Shown: positions 36,621 to 45,573, counted from the first letter of the stretch. The stretch: DNA of 64,000 nt from UBA6107 sp964533735 (GCA_964533735.1 CAZHMD010000002.1:186001-250000), one strand, 5' to 3'. Notes: a model not told the origin generated them from the sequence alone. Translations and numbers: made by a program.

Positions 36621-37099
36621 GATTCGTGATGATCCTCCATTTCGAAAAATACCTTCAACCCGACGATGCGCAAGGTTGGCAAGTTCGGCTCAGCAGAAAC
36701 CTCGATTTTGTGTTCCATGCAGGTCAACCTGCAGACCTCTGCAACATCGCCATTACCGTCAATGCGAAGGGTGCGTACACCAGCAGTGTATGCTTCATTA
36801 ATGGCAGTCACCACACGCTCCCTGACCAGCCGATAGAGGTTGAATGAGTTCTGGATGTAATCAAAAGTAAGCCTGGCGCGTAGGGCAATCCCCTCAGGCG
36901 TGATGATGTACTTCAGTTTTTTGCGTTCCGCGCGGCTGACTTTGACGTAACCCTTTTCCACCAGGCGTTTGAGGTGCCAGTTGATGGTTCCGACTGCCAC
37001 TTCAAGCCTCGAGGCCATATCGGCCTGGGTGATATCGGGGTCCTGTTCAATATGCTCAAGGATGACCAGATCGCGTTCAGTACTGGTTACGATGCTCAT
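36617..37099 (-). CDS. Winged-helix transcriptional regulator leading the glycan cluster
   Basis: 160 residues. Residues 5-75 form a winged helix (ERDLVILEHIEQDPDITQ, MASRLEVAVGTINWHLKRLV, GYVKVSRAERKKLKYIITPEG). The C-terminal 80 residues contain RTLRIDGNGDVAEVCRLTC and a cysteine pair region, perhaps a small ligand- or redox-sensing domain. Start chosen at 37099 (GGAG 4 bases before); the longer reading to 37144 would cross the promoter. It overlaps the GDP-fucose synthase start by 4 bases, so it is the first gene of the large cluster and a good candidate for controlling it. A 13-bp palindrome sits at its own transcription start. Confidence 0.82.
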   Translation of the reverse strand: MSIVTSTERDLVILEHIEQDPDITQADMASRLEVAVGTINWHLKRLVEKGYVKVSRAERKKLKYIITPEGIALRARLTFDYIQNSFNLYRLVRERVVTAINEAYTAGVRTLRIDGNGDVAEVCRLTCMEHKIEVSAEPNLPTLRIVGLKVFFEMEDHHES

Positions 37100-37111
37100 G
37101 TGTCTCCAATA

Positions 37112-37124
37112 TTCAACTGTTGAA
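37112..37124. promoter_or_regulatory. Palindromic operator candidate at the regulator's start site
   Basis: Perfect inverted repeat TTCAAC-T-GTTGAA covering the predicted transcription start (about 37117) and touching the -10 box. Its place and symmetry suit a dimeric winged-helix repressor binding its own promoter, that is, autoregulation. Not proven. Confidence 0.5.
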
Positions 37125-37152
37125 TTATAAACGACAGCTGACATGGGGTCAA
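37124..37152 (-). promoter_or_regulatory. Near-consensus sigma70 promoter of the glycan cluster
   Basis: On the minus strand TTGACC (37147-37152) and TATAAT (37124-37129) are exactly 17 bases apart. It lies 25 bases upstream of the regulator's ATG at 37099. All 31 following genes on the minus strand have gaps of 81 bases or less, so this could drive the whole locus. Confidence 0.75.
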
Positions 37153-37227
37153 GAGTAATCTTCGGGTTTTGGATAATCCTGATTTGATTCGACTAACCAG
37201 AGGTGAGTGTTCAGTTAACCTGACCTG

Positions 37228-39261
37228 TCACTCCTTTTGATATATTGAATATTTATCATCAAAATTAAGTAACTTGAACCCGGGTAATTCCTCTTGAGGA
37301 ACCATTTCCACAATTACCTTCGCACCGGGTGCTATGTCATCAAATGAAGTAATAGGAAGTAACATTCGAGAGCGATTCACCCCAAATAATCCGTATTCCA
37401 AAGGATCACGTTCCATAATTAAATAGAGAGATTCGTTTTCGCTCAAAGTCACATTGACCATATCCATGTGCGAAATCGTTACCGTACTGGCAAAAAATAA
37501 TTGTTCATAATAATCATTCCTGTAACTAAAGATTGATTTTCGATTTACCAACTCGGTAATCAACCGATTCGTCCGCTTCATTAAGAAGTTTTTTAAAATC
37601 AATTGAATTTTCTCGGTCTCAGGAATGAGAAGAATTGTATTGTTTTGGAAATTAACAACAGTATTAGATGTGACAACAGGTTTGCTACCGTTAAATAGGA
37701 TGATGTTTGTTGATAAATAAACGAAAACCAGGGTGGATAAAGTTAACGCAATCACATTTGGGAATTTTTTTAATGGAATTAAAATTCCAGTTAGGGGTAC
37801 TAATGGTGCAATTGATAGGATAAAATAACGACCTTGATAAGGATCCCAACCAGGTCGCTGGATTAGTACAATTATAAAATAGGAAAAATTGAGTACTATT
37901 GCGAATAATAGGTACATTTTCGCTTCACTTTTTTTCTGTATTAACACAACCAGTATAGTGAAGAAAATAAGGATCATGAAAAGAGGACCAAACCAGGCCG
38001 TATCTTCGGTTAACGGTCGTTCCCACATGTAATTGAATCGTTCATTTTTATCATACCCAGGTGCAAGATAATCATTACTCTCAAGTGATATACCAAGGCG
38101 CGATGTGAGAGCTTGAAAAACATTAGCCTTTATTGTAATAAAGGAGGATTTTGCTTGATATCCTAGTCCTCCTGGATCTAACAAATCGTATGAAAAGCGC
38201 GGGGCATTTATTGCTGCCTTTGCAGCGATATTGGTGATATTTAATTTCTGATCTGAGAGGAGGTCATTGACACCGAAAAATGAATGGAAATTTATTGCAT
38301 TCTGTATATATTTGAATGAAGAGAACACTATGAAGAATAAGAGGAACAATCCTAATACCGGGACATGCCTCTTTTCAATCTGTTTCTTAATCACCATCAC
38401 TAATACCAGCATAATTTCAGCTGGTAAGGCAAAGAATGCGGTTTGTTTGACCCCCAGTGATAATGAGAGCGCGAGCATGGCGAACGCAAGTACAACTGGA
38501 GCTTTTGTTGCGCGGTAAGTGTAGAGTAGCGAGAACCCGGTCATTACCAATGCTGTCACGACAAGATCATTTTGAAAAGAGAAGGTCTGGAGGATCATCA
38601 CCGGGAAAGTGAGCATTACCATTATGCTGAATAGTGCCTGTGTGCTTGAAAAGTTCAATTGACGGGCGGTTTCGTAAACAGCACAACATATTACAAGAAG
38701 TGAAAACCATGATACTAAGAAGAACAACTTCTCGTTGCCACCAAGTAAAAAGAGCCATAAACCCTGTAGGTGGGCGTTTACAGGGTAGATTAAATGATTG
38801 ATACTAGTTGCTTCCCAGTTCGCCAAAGAACCATGCTGCAACCAATAGTAAATTCGGGGAAGGTGTGTATGTAAACTGTCCAAATTATTGGGGGGAGTGG
38901 TAATCCCAATAATAAAAAGTACGGCAAAGAAGAATCCTATTAAAACAGGCAGCAGGTTTTCAAAATATGCAAATTTCTTTACTGGTTTCCGCCATAGATG
39001 AGTTAGATCACGCAAGGTGAAATTATTCTTTCGCCATAGTGCCCACAATATCACGCAACAAAAAGCAAATTGCACTAAGATAAACACTATTCGGTTGTTC
39101 AGCAGCCCGAGAATACTGAGCAACATACTGATAAGAACGTTTATTGAAAAAGTAATCAGGTAAAAAACGAGGATCGATTTTACAAAAGAAACACAGCCAA
39201 ATACATACCTCGTTATGACCAAGGCAAGGATTATGTACATAATGATTGAAATAAAAAGCAT
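37228..39261 (-). CDS. GT-C membrane glycosyltransferase-like protein
   Basis: 677 residues, about twelve membrane segments followed by a 170-residue extracytoplasmic domain. The loop after the third segment, ITTPPNNLDSLHTHLPRIYYWLQ, matches a GT-C family in which an Asp in DSLxxHLPR is conserved. RPGWDPYQGRYFI lies before the last segments. AAGGA is 8 bases before the ATG. The gene is strongly AT-rich and lies just upstream of the glycan cluster's promoter on the same strand, separated from it by 128 bases to the regulator gene, so it may be a late addition to the locus. Substrate unknown. Confidence 0.7.
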   Translation of the reverse strand: MLFISIIMYIILALVITRYVFGCVSFVKSILVFYLITFSINVLISMLLSILGLLNNRIVFILVQFAFCCVILWALWRKNNFTLRDLTHLWRKPVKKFAYFENLLPVLIGFFFAVLFIIGITTPPNNLDSLHTHLPRIYYWLQHGSLANWEATSINHLIYPVNAHLQGLWLFLLGGNEKLFFLVSWFSLLVICCAVYETARQLNFSSTQALFSIMVMLTFPVMILQTFSFQNDLVVTALVMTGFSLLYTYRATKAPVVLAFAMLALSLSLGVKQTAFFALPAEIMLVLVMVIKKQIEKRHVPVLGLFLLFFIVFSSFKYIQNAINFHSFFGVNDLLSDQKLNITNIAAKAAINAPRFSYDLLDPGGLGYQAKSSFITIKANVFQALTSRLGISLESNDYLAPGYDKNERFNYMWERPLTEDTAWFGPLFMILIFFTILVVLIQKKSEAKMYLLFAIVLNFSYFIIVLIQRPGWDPYQGRYFILSIAPLVPLTGILIPLKKFPNVIALTLSTLVFVYLSTNIILFNGSKPVVTSNTVVNFQNNTILLIPETEKIQLILKNFLMKRTNRLITELVNRKSIFSYRNDYYEQLFFASTVTISHMDMVNVTLSENESLYLIMERDPLEYGLFGVNRSRMLLPITSFDDIAPGAKVIVEMVPQEELPGFKLLNFDDKYSIYQKE

Positions 39262-39495
39262 TAGTAATTCCTTTTTATTACAGTAGATGGCTGATTATCA
39301 CAACAGTTCAGTTTTCTTAATAAGCCCTTATAAGGTAAGGTTCTTTAATCGGATATGTTGTGATTCCAGACAAAGATTTTATACCGTTAATGCCAGAACA
39401 CCTGGAATTCCTTGAGGAAATCAAAGGGGGTGTTTTTCAAAGTAATGAGAGGTGAATAGGATGGGGAGGCTCAAGGTGTTTAATCATCCTTTCCC

Positions 39496-40251
39496 TTACA
39501 TTGTCTGATACTTTGAATCGTCCAGCTCTTTCCTCATTTTCTCCTCTTCTGAAACCTCAGTGACCTGGGGTTGTTCGTTAAAGATTTCAGCCTGCTCCGC
39601 AGCCTGTAACTCGCTGAGTGATGCCCGCCTTACCAGGCTCCACCGGCCGCAGTGGGGGCACGGCGTCAGCTTACCGGCGATCATATTCATACTGATTAGG
39701 GAAAACCCGAATGGTCGGTGGCACTTGGGGCAGATTCCACCGCCAAAGGTGTAACTTCTGGGTTCCCCCGCGGGTATTTTCCTGGCTCGTCTTCCTGTTA
39801 TCATCGGTACGATAGCAGATAATGCCAGTGCGCCAAATACGACAACCAAAATGGGGACTATCATTTTCATCGCTGATGTAGCACCCTCAGACTTTGAAAC
39901 AAAAACAGCGCCGATTATTTGCGAATTTAGTATTTTTCCATCAGTCGTGTACCCCACGGCGCTTATGGAATGGGTACCTGTCGGGTAATCATCCGTCAGG
40001 AATTGGAGCCTGAACGGGGCACCTGTTACTTCGCCGATCAAGGTAGCGTCAATGAAAAATTGCACTCGAGCCAGGTTTGCCGGACCTTTGGCGATGATCG
40101 AAAATGTTCCTTGAATATCGCCGTTAAACCCGCCATATCCAAAATCACGTGAAAGATCAATGGTTAACCCTTCTCCTTGGGCTGAGACGGCAGTAACAAA
40201 TGCAAAGGAAAGGATTATGGTAATGAAAAAGATCAGTTTTTTGTTTTTCAT
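39496..40251 (-). CDS. Secreted/membrane Ig-like protein with cytoplasmic zinc ribbon
   Basis: 251 residues in four parts: a signal peptide or N-terminal anchor (1-24, ending VSAQ), an Ig-like beta domain (about 30-120; ARVQFFIDATLIGEV, PTGTHSISAVGYT), a membrane segment (about 128-150), and a tail with two CxxC knuckles (ICPKCHRPFGF and PCPHCGRWSL) forming a zinc ribbon, then an acidic end. It lies 4 bases behind an ABC-2 permease gene and probably belongs to that transporter operon. Topology places the ribbon in the cytoplasm. No established function; the architecture is described from sequence. Confidence 0.7.
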   Translation of the reverse strand: MKNKKLIFFITIILSFAFVTAVSAQGEGLTIDLSRDFGYGGFNGDIQGTFSIIAKGPANLARVQFFIDATLIGEVTGAPFRLQFLTDDYPTGTHSISAVGYTTDGKILNSQIIGAVFVSKSEGATSAMKMIVPILVVVFGALALSAIVPMITGRRARKIPAGEPRSYTFGGGICPKCHRPFGFSLISMNMIAGKLTPCPHCGRWSLVRRASLSELQAAEQAEIFNEQPQVTEVSEEEKMRKELDDSKYQTM

Positions 40252-40255
40252 GGGC

Positions 40256-41059
40256 TCACTTCCATCTGGTTAATATGGCTTCACGGTCAAACACCCTGGA
40301 TGCCAGATACATCATTAACATATCTACTGCCAGCAATACAATGGCGACGATGGTAATCAATTGAGAATTAAGAACAAATAAACCTGCTATCTGACCAAAA
40401 AAACCTGCCATGACTGGGACAATGATGACCATGGAAATCTGTTCAGCCACGCGCGGATCATTGACCCGGGAGGAAACCATCATAGCAAAAGTTGTAGCAA
40501 GGATCGCCAGCAACGGTCCAACCATAAGTATCGCTATCAACCATCGCGCTTCAAAAAAAGCGCTGAGGATAGTCTTATTGGTCACCAGGATGGACGCACC
40601 AGCAACAAAAATGGCATAAGCACCGTATGTTGAAACCACCGCAGGTATTACTGCGGAAAGGCACTTGCCTACCAGGAGTTCAATCGTGGTAATCGGCGTG
40701 GCTAACAATGGCTCCAGGCTGCGTGTGGTTTTTTCACCAACTATCGAATAAGCCGCAATAACTCCTGGAATTGCCACTGGAATTAACATGAAAAGCATCA
40801 TGAATTGGCTAACCATGAACACTTGGAAGCATTCTTTTCCGCTCAATCCTACCGGGCACATCTGCTGTGAGATTTCATCGGGGAGTTGCCCGGCTGTTTG
40901 TCCACTGATAGTGGCTGTTGAAGTATCCCTGGTGCTGTAGAGCATTGCCAGTGGAATAGTTACCATTATGAGGGGGAGTGCGGCAATTGTAAAAATAACC
41001 AGCTTGTTCTTAAAGACTTCCATCCATTCTTTTAACAAGATCGTTTTAATTTTTTTCAT
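40256..41059 (-). CDS. ABC-2 type transporter permease
   Basis: 267 residues with about six membrane segments; KTILLKEWMEVFKNKLVIFT begins the protein, as in NatB/YhaP-type permeases, and VGEKTTRSLEPLLATPITTIELLVGKCL is the conserved cytoplasmic segment of this family. A 50-residue extracytoplasmic loop with two cysteines (CPVGLSGKECF) lies after the first segment. Start at 41059 (GAGGG 4 bases before) is preferred to 41074, which overlaps the ATPase stop. Forms an exporter with the ATPase upstream; cargo unknown. Confidence 0.85.
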   Translation of the reverse strand: MKKIKTILLKEWMEVFKNKLVIFTIAALPLIMVTIPLAMLYSTRDTSTATISGQTAGQLPDEISQQMCPVGLSGKECFQVFMVSQFMMLFMLIPVAIPGVIAAYSIVGEKTTRSLEPLLATPITTIELLVGKCLSAVIPAVVSTYGAYAIFVAGASILVTNKTILSAFFEARWLIAILMVGPLLAILATTFAMMVSSRVNDPRVAEQISMVIIVPVMAGFFGQIAGLFVLNSQLITIVAIVLLAVDMLMMYLASRVFDREAILTRWK

Positions 41060-41066
41060 TACGCCC

Positions 41067-41975
41067 TCATGCATTCTTTACAAGCTGCAAATAAACTTCT
41101 TCCAGGGAATACCGCAGCTCCCCGATGAACTGAATATCTGCTTTAGCATTCACCAGTGTCCGTATTAAATCGGGATTATAAATGTCTGGATCATCCAATT
41201 GAACCACCAACTTATTGTCAACAACTTTAACATCACTGACATAATTGAGTTGACGGACTATATTTGCAAGTAACTCATCAGCACTCCGCAAATGGATAAC
41301 CACTTTGCGCCCAAAAACAGATTTACGCAAAGCCGCGGGGGTATCCACCACGAGCAGGTGAGTCTTGAACACTCCCACACGGTCACACAGGCGGTCCGCC
41401 TCATCCAAATTGTGAGTACAGATGAATATGGTTCGCCCTTCCCTTTTTAATTCGGAGATGAACTCTCGCACCAGGTGAGAGGCTTCTGGATCCAAACCGG
41501 ATGTGGGTTCATCAAGGAAAAGCAGGCGCGGTTCATGAAGCAAAGCCCGGGCAATAGCCAACTTTTGTTTCATTCCCTTAGAAAAAGTCCCCGCTGCATC
41601 ATCCCGCCGTTCCCACAGCCCCAGCATTTTGAGGTATTTTTCGATCTGTCCTTGTATATCTTTAACCTCGTACAACTCCGCAAAAATTCGTAAATTTGTC
41701 TCAGCAGTAAGGTTGTCATACATACCGGGCGTTTCTGTCAACAAACCCACGTTGCGTCTTATATCGATATCCTGCTGCCCCACTTTGTAACCAGCCACTG
41801 TGGCAGTCCCGTTTGTTGGACTTATCAAACTGGCCAGCATACGCACAGTGGTGGTTTTTCCTGCGCCATTTGGGCCTAAGAATCCAAACACTTCCCCTTC
41901 ACGTACATCCAGGTTTAATCGATCTACCGCCAGTACATTTCCAAATTTCTTGGATAAATTCTCAGTGTGGATCAT
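41067..41975 (-). CDS. ABC transporter ATP-binding protein
   Basis: 302 residues. Walker A GPNGAGKTT, Q-loop LTETPGMYDNLTAETN, signature TFSKGMKQKLAIARAL, Walker B LLFLDEPTSGLDP and switch H in CTHNLDEADRL are intact. The C-terminal 80 residues (RKVVIHLRSADELLANI) form the usual DrrA/NatA-type extension. Pairs with the ABC-2 permease that overlaps its end region; likely exports a drug, lipid or ion. Begins 8 bases after the YhfC-family gene. Confidence 0.9.
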   Translation of the reverse strand: MIHTENLSKKFGNVLAVDRLNLDVREGEVFGFLGPNGAGKTTTVRMLASLISPTNGTATVAGYKVGQQDIDIRRNVGLLTETPGMYDNLTAETNLRIFAELYEVKDIQGQIEKYLKMLGLWERRDDAAGTFSKGMKQKLAIARALLHEPRLLFLDEPTSGLDPEASHLVREFISELKREGRTIFICTHNLDEADRLCDRVGVFKTHLLVVDTPAALRKSVFGRKVVIHLRSADELLANIVRQLNYVSDVKVVDNKLVVQLDDPDIYNPDLIRTLVNAKADIQFIGELRYSLEEVYLQLVKNA

Positions 41976-41983
41976 GTGTTCAC

Positions 41984-42847
41984 CTATGTGTATTTTGAAT
42001 TGTCCAATTGCTCAATGGTTGGTTCAACCGTTGTGATCACCACAGCAGGGATTTCTGGTTGAGATGTGATGTCGTCAACCGAGGGTTCCTGTTTTCTTAG
42101 AGAAAATATAATAAAGAGGCTGAATAAAGCAAACCCAGAGACTATTACTTCCGTCCAGTAAATACCCAATTTTTGAGAAGCCAACACCGCTGCAGCATCA
42201 ATTAATGCATGATACCCAACTGCCAGCCAAATCCAGCGACTCTGCCGGCGCATAAATGACTGGAGGATCAGTACTGCTAATGAAATTTGTACCACAACGG
42301 AAAAAAGACGTTCCACGGCTCCAAGGATGGAATCGTACCAGCTGGCGGACCAGTAAGCATTGACCTGCGCTTGTGCCTGGAGAAGCGTGGTGCCGGAGAA
42401 TTGGGTAGAGAGATCCATATTTCGCATCACCGATAATTGAAGCAGCGCATACAATGCAAGTACGCCAAGGATGATCGCTTCAGCTCCACCATGACCTGCT
42501 CCGGACAGGACCGCTTTTCGCCATGAACGCGCATCTTTTAACCACCAGCGGAACATGCCGTATCGAAACAATTCCTCAAAAAGCCCTGCGCTTAATCCCA
42601 AAAAACATGCATTGAACAGAAGGGCATTGTCTGGAGAGAGGTTTGTAAGAGCAGTTCTACCTAACACCGTTGTCATCAAGGCATTAAACGGTATGTGCCC
42701 AACCTGGGAAAGGATGAAGGTTGCTCCACCCACAAACCAGTAGCGCCAGCTCAACTTCCAATTGCGGGTTAACAGAATTGCCAGCGTGATCGGGATTGCC
42801 AGCATGAGAAGACCGTTCATCAGGTGACAAATGAAAAGGAAATCCAT
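41984..42847 (-). CDS. YhfC-family intramembrane metalloprotease-like protein
   Basis: 287 residues, about eight membrane segments. GLFEELFRYGMFRWW holds the EExxR-like glutamates and GAGHGGAEAIILGVLALY the His/Glu pair, the motifs of YhfC (CPBP-related) membrane proteases; VGYHALIDAAAVL supplies another conserved His. A hydrophilic tail of 45 residues follows. It is the first gene of the ABC-transporter operon; such pairings often concern self-protection or peptide processing, but no peptide gene is seen here. Confidence 0.75.
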   Translation of the reverse strand: MDFLFICHLMNGLLMLAIPITLAILLTRNWKLSWRYWFVGGATFILSQVGHIPFNALMTTVLGRTALTNLSPDNALLFNACFLGLSAGLFEELFRYGMFRWWLKDARSWRKAVLSGAGHGGAEAIILGVLALYALLQLSVMRNMDLSTQFSGTTLLQAQAQVNAYWSASWYDSILGAVERLFSVVVQISLAVLILQSFMRRQSRWIWLAVGYHALIDAAAVLASQKLGIYWTEVIVSGFALFSLFIIFSLRKQEPSVDDITSQPEIPAVVITTVEPTIEQLDNSKYT

Positions 42848-42963
42848 AAACTTGTCTTTCTACCCAGCAGTTGAATTGGTAATTGGCGGGTTGTTAACAG
42901 CAAATATTATACATCCATTACTTGTTGCTGGTTTTCAATGAAGAGGGATGACTCAGCTATTTT

Positions 42964-43000
42964 AACCAAAAATCCAAAAACACTAATCGATTTTGGATTC
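42964..43000 (-). terminator. Hairpin terminator after the DUF1295 gene
   Basis: On the minus strand, a 9-bp stem (AATCCAAAA and TTTTGGATT, 42972-42980 and 42992-43000) with an 11-base loop is followed by TTTGGTTAAAA. It lies 54 bases after the stop at 43055 and separates that operon from the YhfC/ABC operon. Confidence 0.5.
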
Positions 43001-43054
43001 TTGTCTGACAACTTTTGTGTTGTTACTGATAATTCTGATTACCGCGTAAGATGA

Positions 43055-43843
43055 TTAATTATTCTTCACGCGTGGAAACCAGGGGATGAAAGCACTTGTG
43101 GACTCCACGTACTCCTTGTAGCCGGGTCGGGTTTCGAGGGTTTTTTCCAGCAAAGCCACACCGGAGACGCGAAGCAGGAGGATGGTCATCAAGATTGGGC
43201 TGAAGATAGTCCACCAGCCGCCTGCTGCCAGGGCAATGAGAAAATATCCCCACCATTGGGCGGAATCACCAAAGTAATTGGGGTGCCGCGAGTAACGCCA
43301 CACCCCGCTGTTCATTACCTTCCCCTTGTTTGCGGGATTCTTCTTGAACCTGGTCAGCTGCAAGTCACCAGTTGCCTCAAAGTAAAAACCTACTGCCCAC
43401 AGAGCTGCGCCGGCAAAATCCAGCCCTGTCAGGTGGTTGGAGCGCGATAAAAATTGGGCGGCAAGCAGTGGCGCTGAAATTACCCACAACAAAATTCCCT
43501 GCAGGAGAAACACCTGGAAGAAACTCACCCACCACCACTTGGCACCGTTATCTGCGCGCCATTTCTGGTAGCGGAAGTCTTCAGGCTTGCCCGCGTTGCG
43601 AATGAGGACATGCAATGTGAGCCGCAACCCCCACAAGGTAACCAGGATCGAGATCAGGAGCTTGCGCGCCGGCAGACCATCCGGGGACAAGGCAAAATAT
43701 AACCAGGCAGCAATGACAAACCCGCTGCCCCAGAAAATATCCACAATGCTGGAATTCTTCAATTTAAGGCTGAGCAGCCAAAGCAGGAGCATGCAAGCCA
43801 TGATCACTGCGAAACCGATGGCATATACCTCAATGAAGGTCAT
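43055..43843 (-). CDS. DUF1295 (steroid 5-alpha-reductase-like) membrane protein
   Basis: 262 residues with about seven membrane segments. SIVDIFWGSGFV, WGLRLTLHVLIRN, EDFRYQKWR and the highly conserved GVWRYSRHPNYFGDSAQWWGYF identify the DUF1295 family, related to isoprenylcysteine methyltransferases and sterol reductases. Probably an NADPH- or SAM-dependent lipid-modifying enzyme; actual substrate unknown. It overlaps the DegV gene by 4 bases. Confidence 0.85.
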   Translation of the reverse strand: MTFIEVYAIGFAVIMACMLLLWLLSLKLKNSSIVDIFWGSGFVIAAWLYFALSPDGLPARKLLISILVTLWGLRLTLHVLIRNAGKPEDFRYQKWRADNGAKWWWVSFFQVFLLQGILLWVISAPLLAAQFLSRSNHLTGLDFAGAALWAVGFYFEATGDLQLTRFKKNPANKGKVMNSGVWRYSRHPNYFGDSAQWWGYFLIALAAGGWWTIFSPILMTILLLRVSGVALLEKTLETRPGYKEYVESTSAFIPWFPRVKNN

Positions 43844-44694
43844 TTGAACCCTCCCGTTAAACTTCTGGAAACGCAGGCAAACCCGATGACACCCGGACCG
43901 ATGTGGGCACCAAGCACGGGGTTAATGATTTCAACCCACGTATCAGACCCTGGCAGCAGGTCGCGAATCTCATCTTTGAGCGCCTGCACATGCTCGGTTG
44001 AACCTGAGTAGAGGATGCCAAGCTTTTCGAACGGAGCATAAGCACGCATCATTTCAACCAGACGGCGAACCGCCTTTTTATGTGTGCGAACTTTTTCCAC
44101 ACCGGAAACTCCGTTATGCATTTTCAAGATGGGCTTGAGGTCAATAATTTCACCAATTGTGGAAATAACCACATTCATGCGGCCGCTCTTCTGGAGGAAT
44201 TTTAGCGTGTTCAACGCTGCGGCAACATATGTCCGTTTCGCCTGGTCTTCAAGCGCAGCCAGAATTTCTTTGACAGATTTGCCGGCTCGGGCGAGTGTGG
44301 CGGCGGTATGTACCAAAAAACCTGTGCCGAGGCTGAGCTGCCCCGAATCCAAAACAGTGACCGGGACTGATTTCGTTTCCTTTGCAGCAGATCTGGCGAC
44401 ATCCGCCGTGGCACTCAAAGTGGAGGAAATGTGGATCGACAACACTTCTGTAGCACCGCTCTCAGCCAGGGAGTCGTACATGGTGCGGAATTTTAGGAGG
44501 GAAGGTACTGCCGTCCTTGGATGTTCTTTGAATTCAGGCAGAAGTTTATAGAACTCTTCACGGGTCATATCGATCCCGTCGAGGTAGTCCTGCCCGTCCA
44601 CATGGATGTAAAGCGGAACAACCTGTATTCCGAACTCGGTAATCACCTGCGCGGGAAGGTCACAAGTACTGTCTGTGATAATTCGTACTGTCAT
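43840..44694 (-). CDS. DegV family fatty-acid-binding protein
   Basis: 284 residues. IITDSTCDLPAQVI, VVPLYIHVDGQDYLDGIDM, RTAVPS, HISSTLSATADVARSA, VLDSGQLSLGTGF and GPGVIGFACV are textbook DegV motifs. DegV proteins (FakB type) bind a fatty acid and present it to the kinase FakA for phosphorylation; no fakA gene is in the window. Lies between a DUF1295 lipid-enzyme-like gene and a small membrane protein. Confidence 0.9.
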   Translation of the reverse strand: MTVRIITDSTCDLPAQVITEFGIQVVPLYIHVDGQDYLDGIDMTREEFYKLLPEFKEHPRTAVPSLLKFRTMYDSLAESGATEVLSIHISSTLSATADVARSAAKETKSVPVTVLDSGQLSLGTGFLVHTAATLARAGKSVKEILAALEDQAKRTYVAAALNTLKFLQKSGRMNVVISTIGEIIDLKPILKMHNGVSGVEKVRTHKKAVRRLVEMMRAYAPFEKLGILYSGSTEHVQALKDEIRDLLPGSDTWVEIINPVLGAHIGPGVIGFACVSRSLTGGFK

Positions 44695-44698
44695 CAGG

Positions 44699-45061
44699 TT
44701 ACCTCCAGATTAGGATAATTCCAAAGACGATCTCGATAGCCAGGCTGATCCAATTGGATGAAGCATAAGATTTATCGAGGAAGATGGACACAAGCCTCAC
44801 CAGTCCAATTGCCAGATATCCCATGCCCAATACCTGCAAGGCTGCATGTGCGTTTTGAGTGTTCAATCCAAAAACGAATGGGGCAATCCCCAGCGCGATA
44901 AATAAGCCGCCAAAGATCGCGCGGATCTCGGAGATACCGCGTGCGCCCTCAGCCACCAGGCCGGTGAAGCCGTAAATGGCGGTGGGTTTGATCAGCGCCA
45001 GTACCCCTGTTGCAGCGGTTCCAACAGCTGCGATTGCTTTTAATACCAGTAAAAAAGTCAT
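44699..45061 (-). CDS. Small four-helix membrane protein (DUF4345-like)
   Basis: 120 residues with four hydrophobic segments. KAIAAVGTAATGVLALIKP, SEIRAIFGGLFIALGIAPF and GYLAIGLVRLVSIFLD fit the DUF4345 pattern (E-R-x(2)-GG in the second helix). Starts 12 bases after the redoxin stop. No known function. Confidence 0.65.
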   Translation of the reverse strand: MTFLLVLKAIAAVGTAATGVLALIKPTAIYGFTGLVAEGARGISEIRAIFGGLFIALGIAPFVFGLNTQNAHAALQVLGMGYLAIGLVRLVSIFLDKSYASSNWISLAIEIVFGIILIWR

Positions 45062-45073
45062 TTTAATCTCCTG

Positions 45074-45541
45074 TTATTGATTAATTATATCGATTAAAGC
45101 GAACAGTTCGTCATTTTCCGGGATATCAGACATGGAGTGACCATAATGTACAAATCGGGCAATTCCGGCTTTATCCATTAAAACCTGCGCAGGCATGCGC
45201 CCCATCTTGAACAAGTTGATTTCCTGCCCATAAAGTTTAAGGACACTCGCCCTGGCATCAGGAAGCCCGATAAACGGGAGCGTGTGTTCCTGCCAGTAAT
45301 CCTTAAAAGCCTGGCGGCCTTCCGGACCAACAACGATGATCGCGGTGGACCTTTTGATAAATTCCTGGTGATCAAGACGCAACTGCGCCATATGCTTTCG
45401 GCAGAATGGTCAGGTGAAGCCGCGATTAAAGACCAGGAGGACATTTGACTTGCCGATGAAATCAGACAGACACACCGGTTTTCCGTTGAAATCATCAAGG
45501 GTAAAATCAGGTGCTTTTGCATTCAAATCAACTTTTGGCAT
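45074..45541 (-). CDS. Redoxin (peroxiredoxin-like), candidate selenoprotein with UxxC
   Basis: 155 codons if the TGA at 45410-45412 is read as selenocysteine. From the ATG at 45541 the frame reads MPKVDLNAKAPDFTLDDFNG, then LLVFNRGFT, TGA, PFCRKHMAQLRLDHQEF, and continues to a normal stop at 45074. The TGA (codon 44) is exactly where AhpC/TSA-type proteins with the RGFxCPFC motif have the first active-site Cys, giving UxxC. Sequence on both sides is well conserved and intact, which argues against a decayed gene. A weak hairpin (CTGC/GCAG arms, 45404-45383) follows the TGA. A downstream ATG at 45391 would yield a protein lacking the active site. Alternatives: nonsense mutation or sequencing error. 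Confidence 0.72.
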
Positions 45542-45573
45542 ACCACCCCAGGCACTCTCTTTGTAAGTAAATA

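Noticed and set aside
45178..45522. Alternative frame of 114 codons over the redoxin gene
   Set aside because: It lacks any redoxin motif. The frame from 45541 shows clear homology on both sides of the TGA, so a frameshift explanation is not needed.
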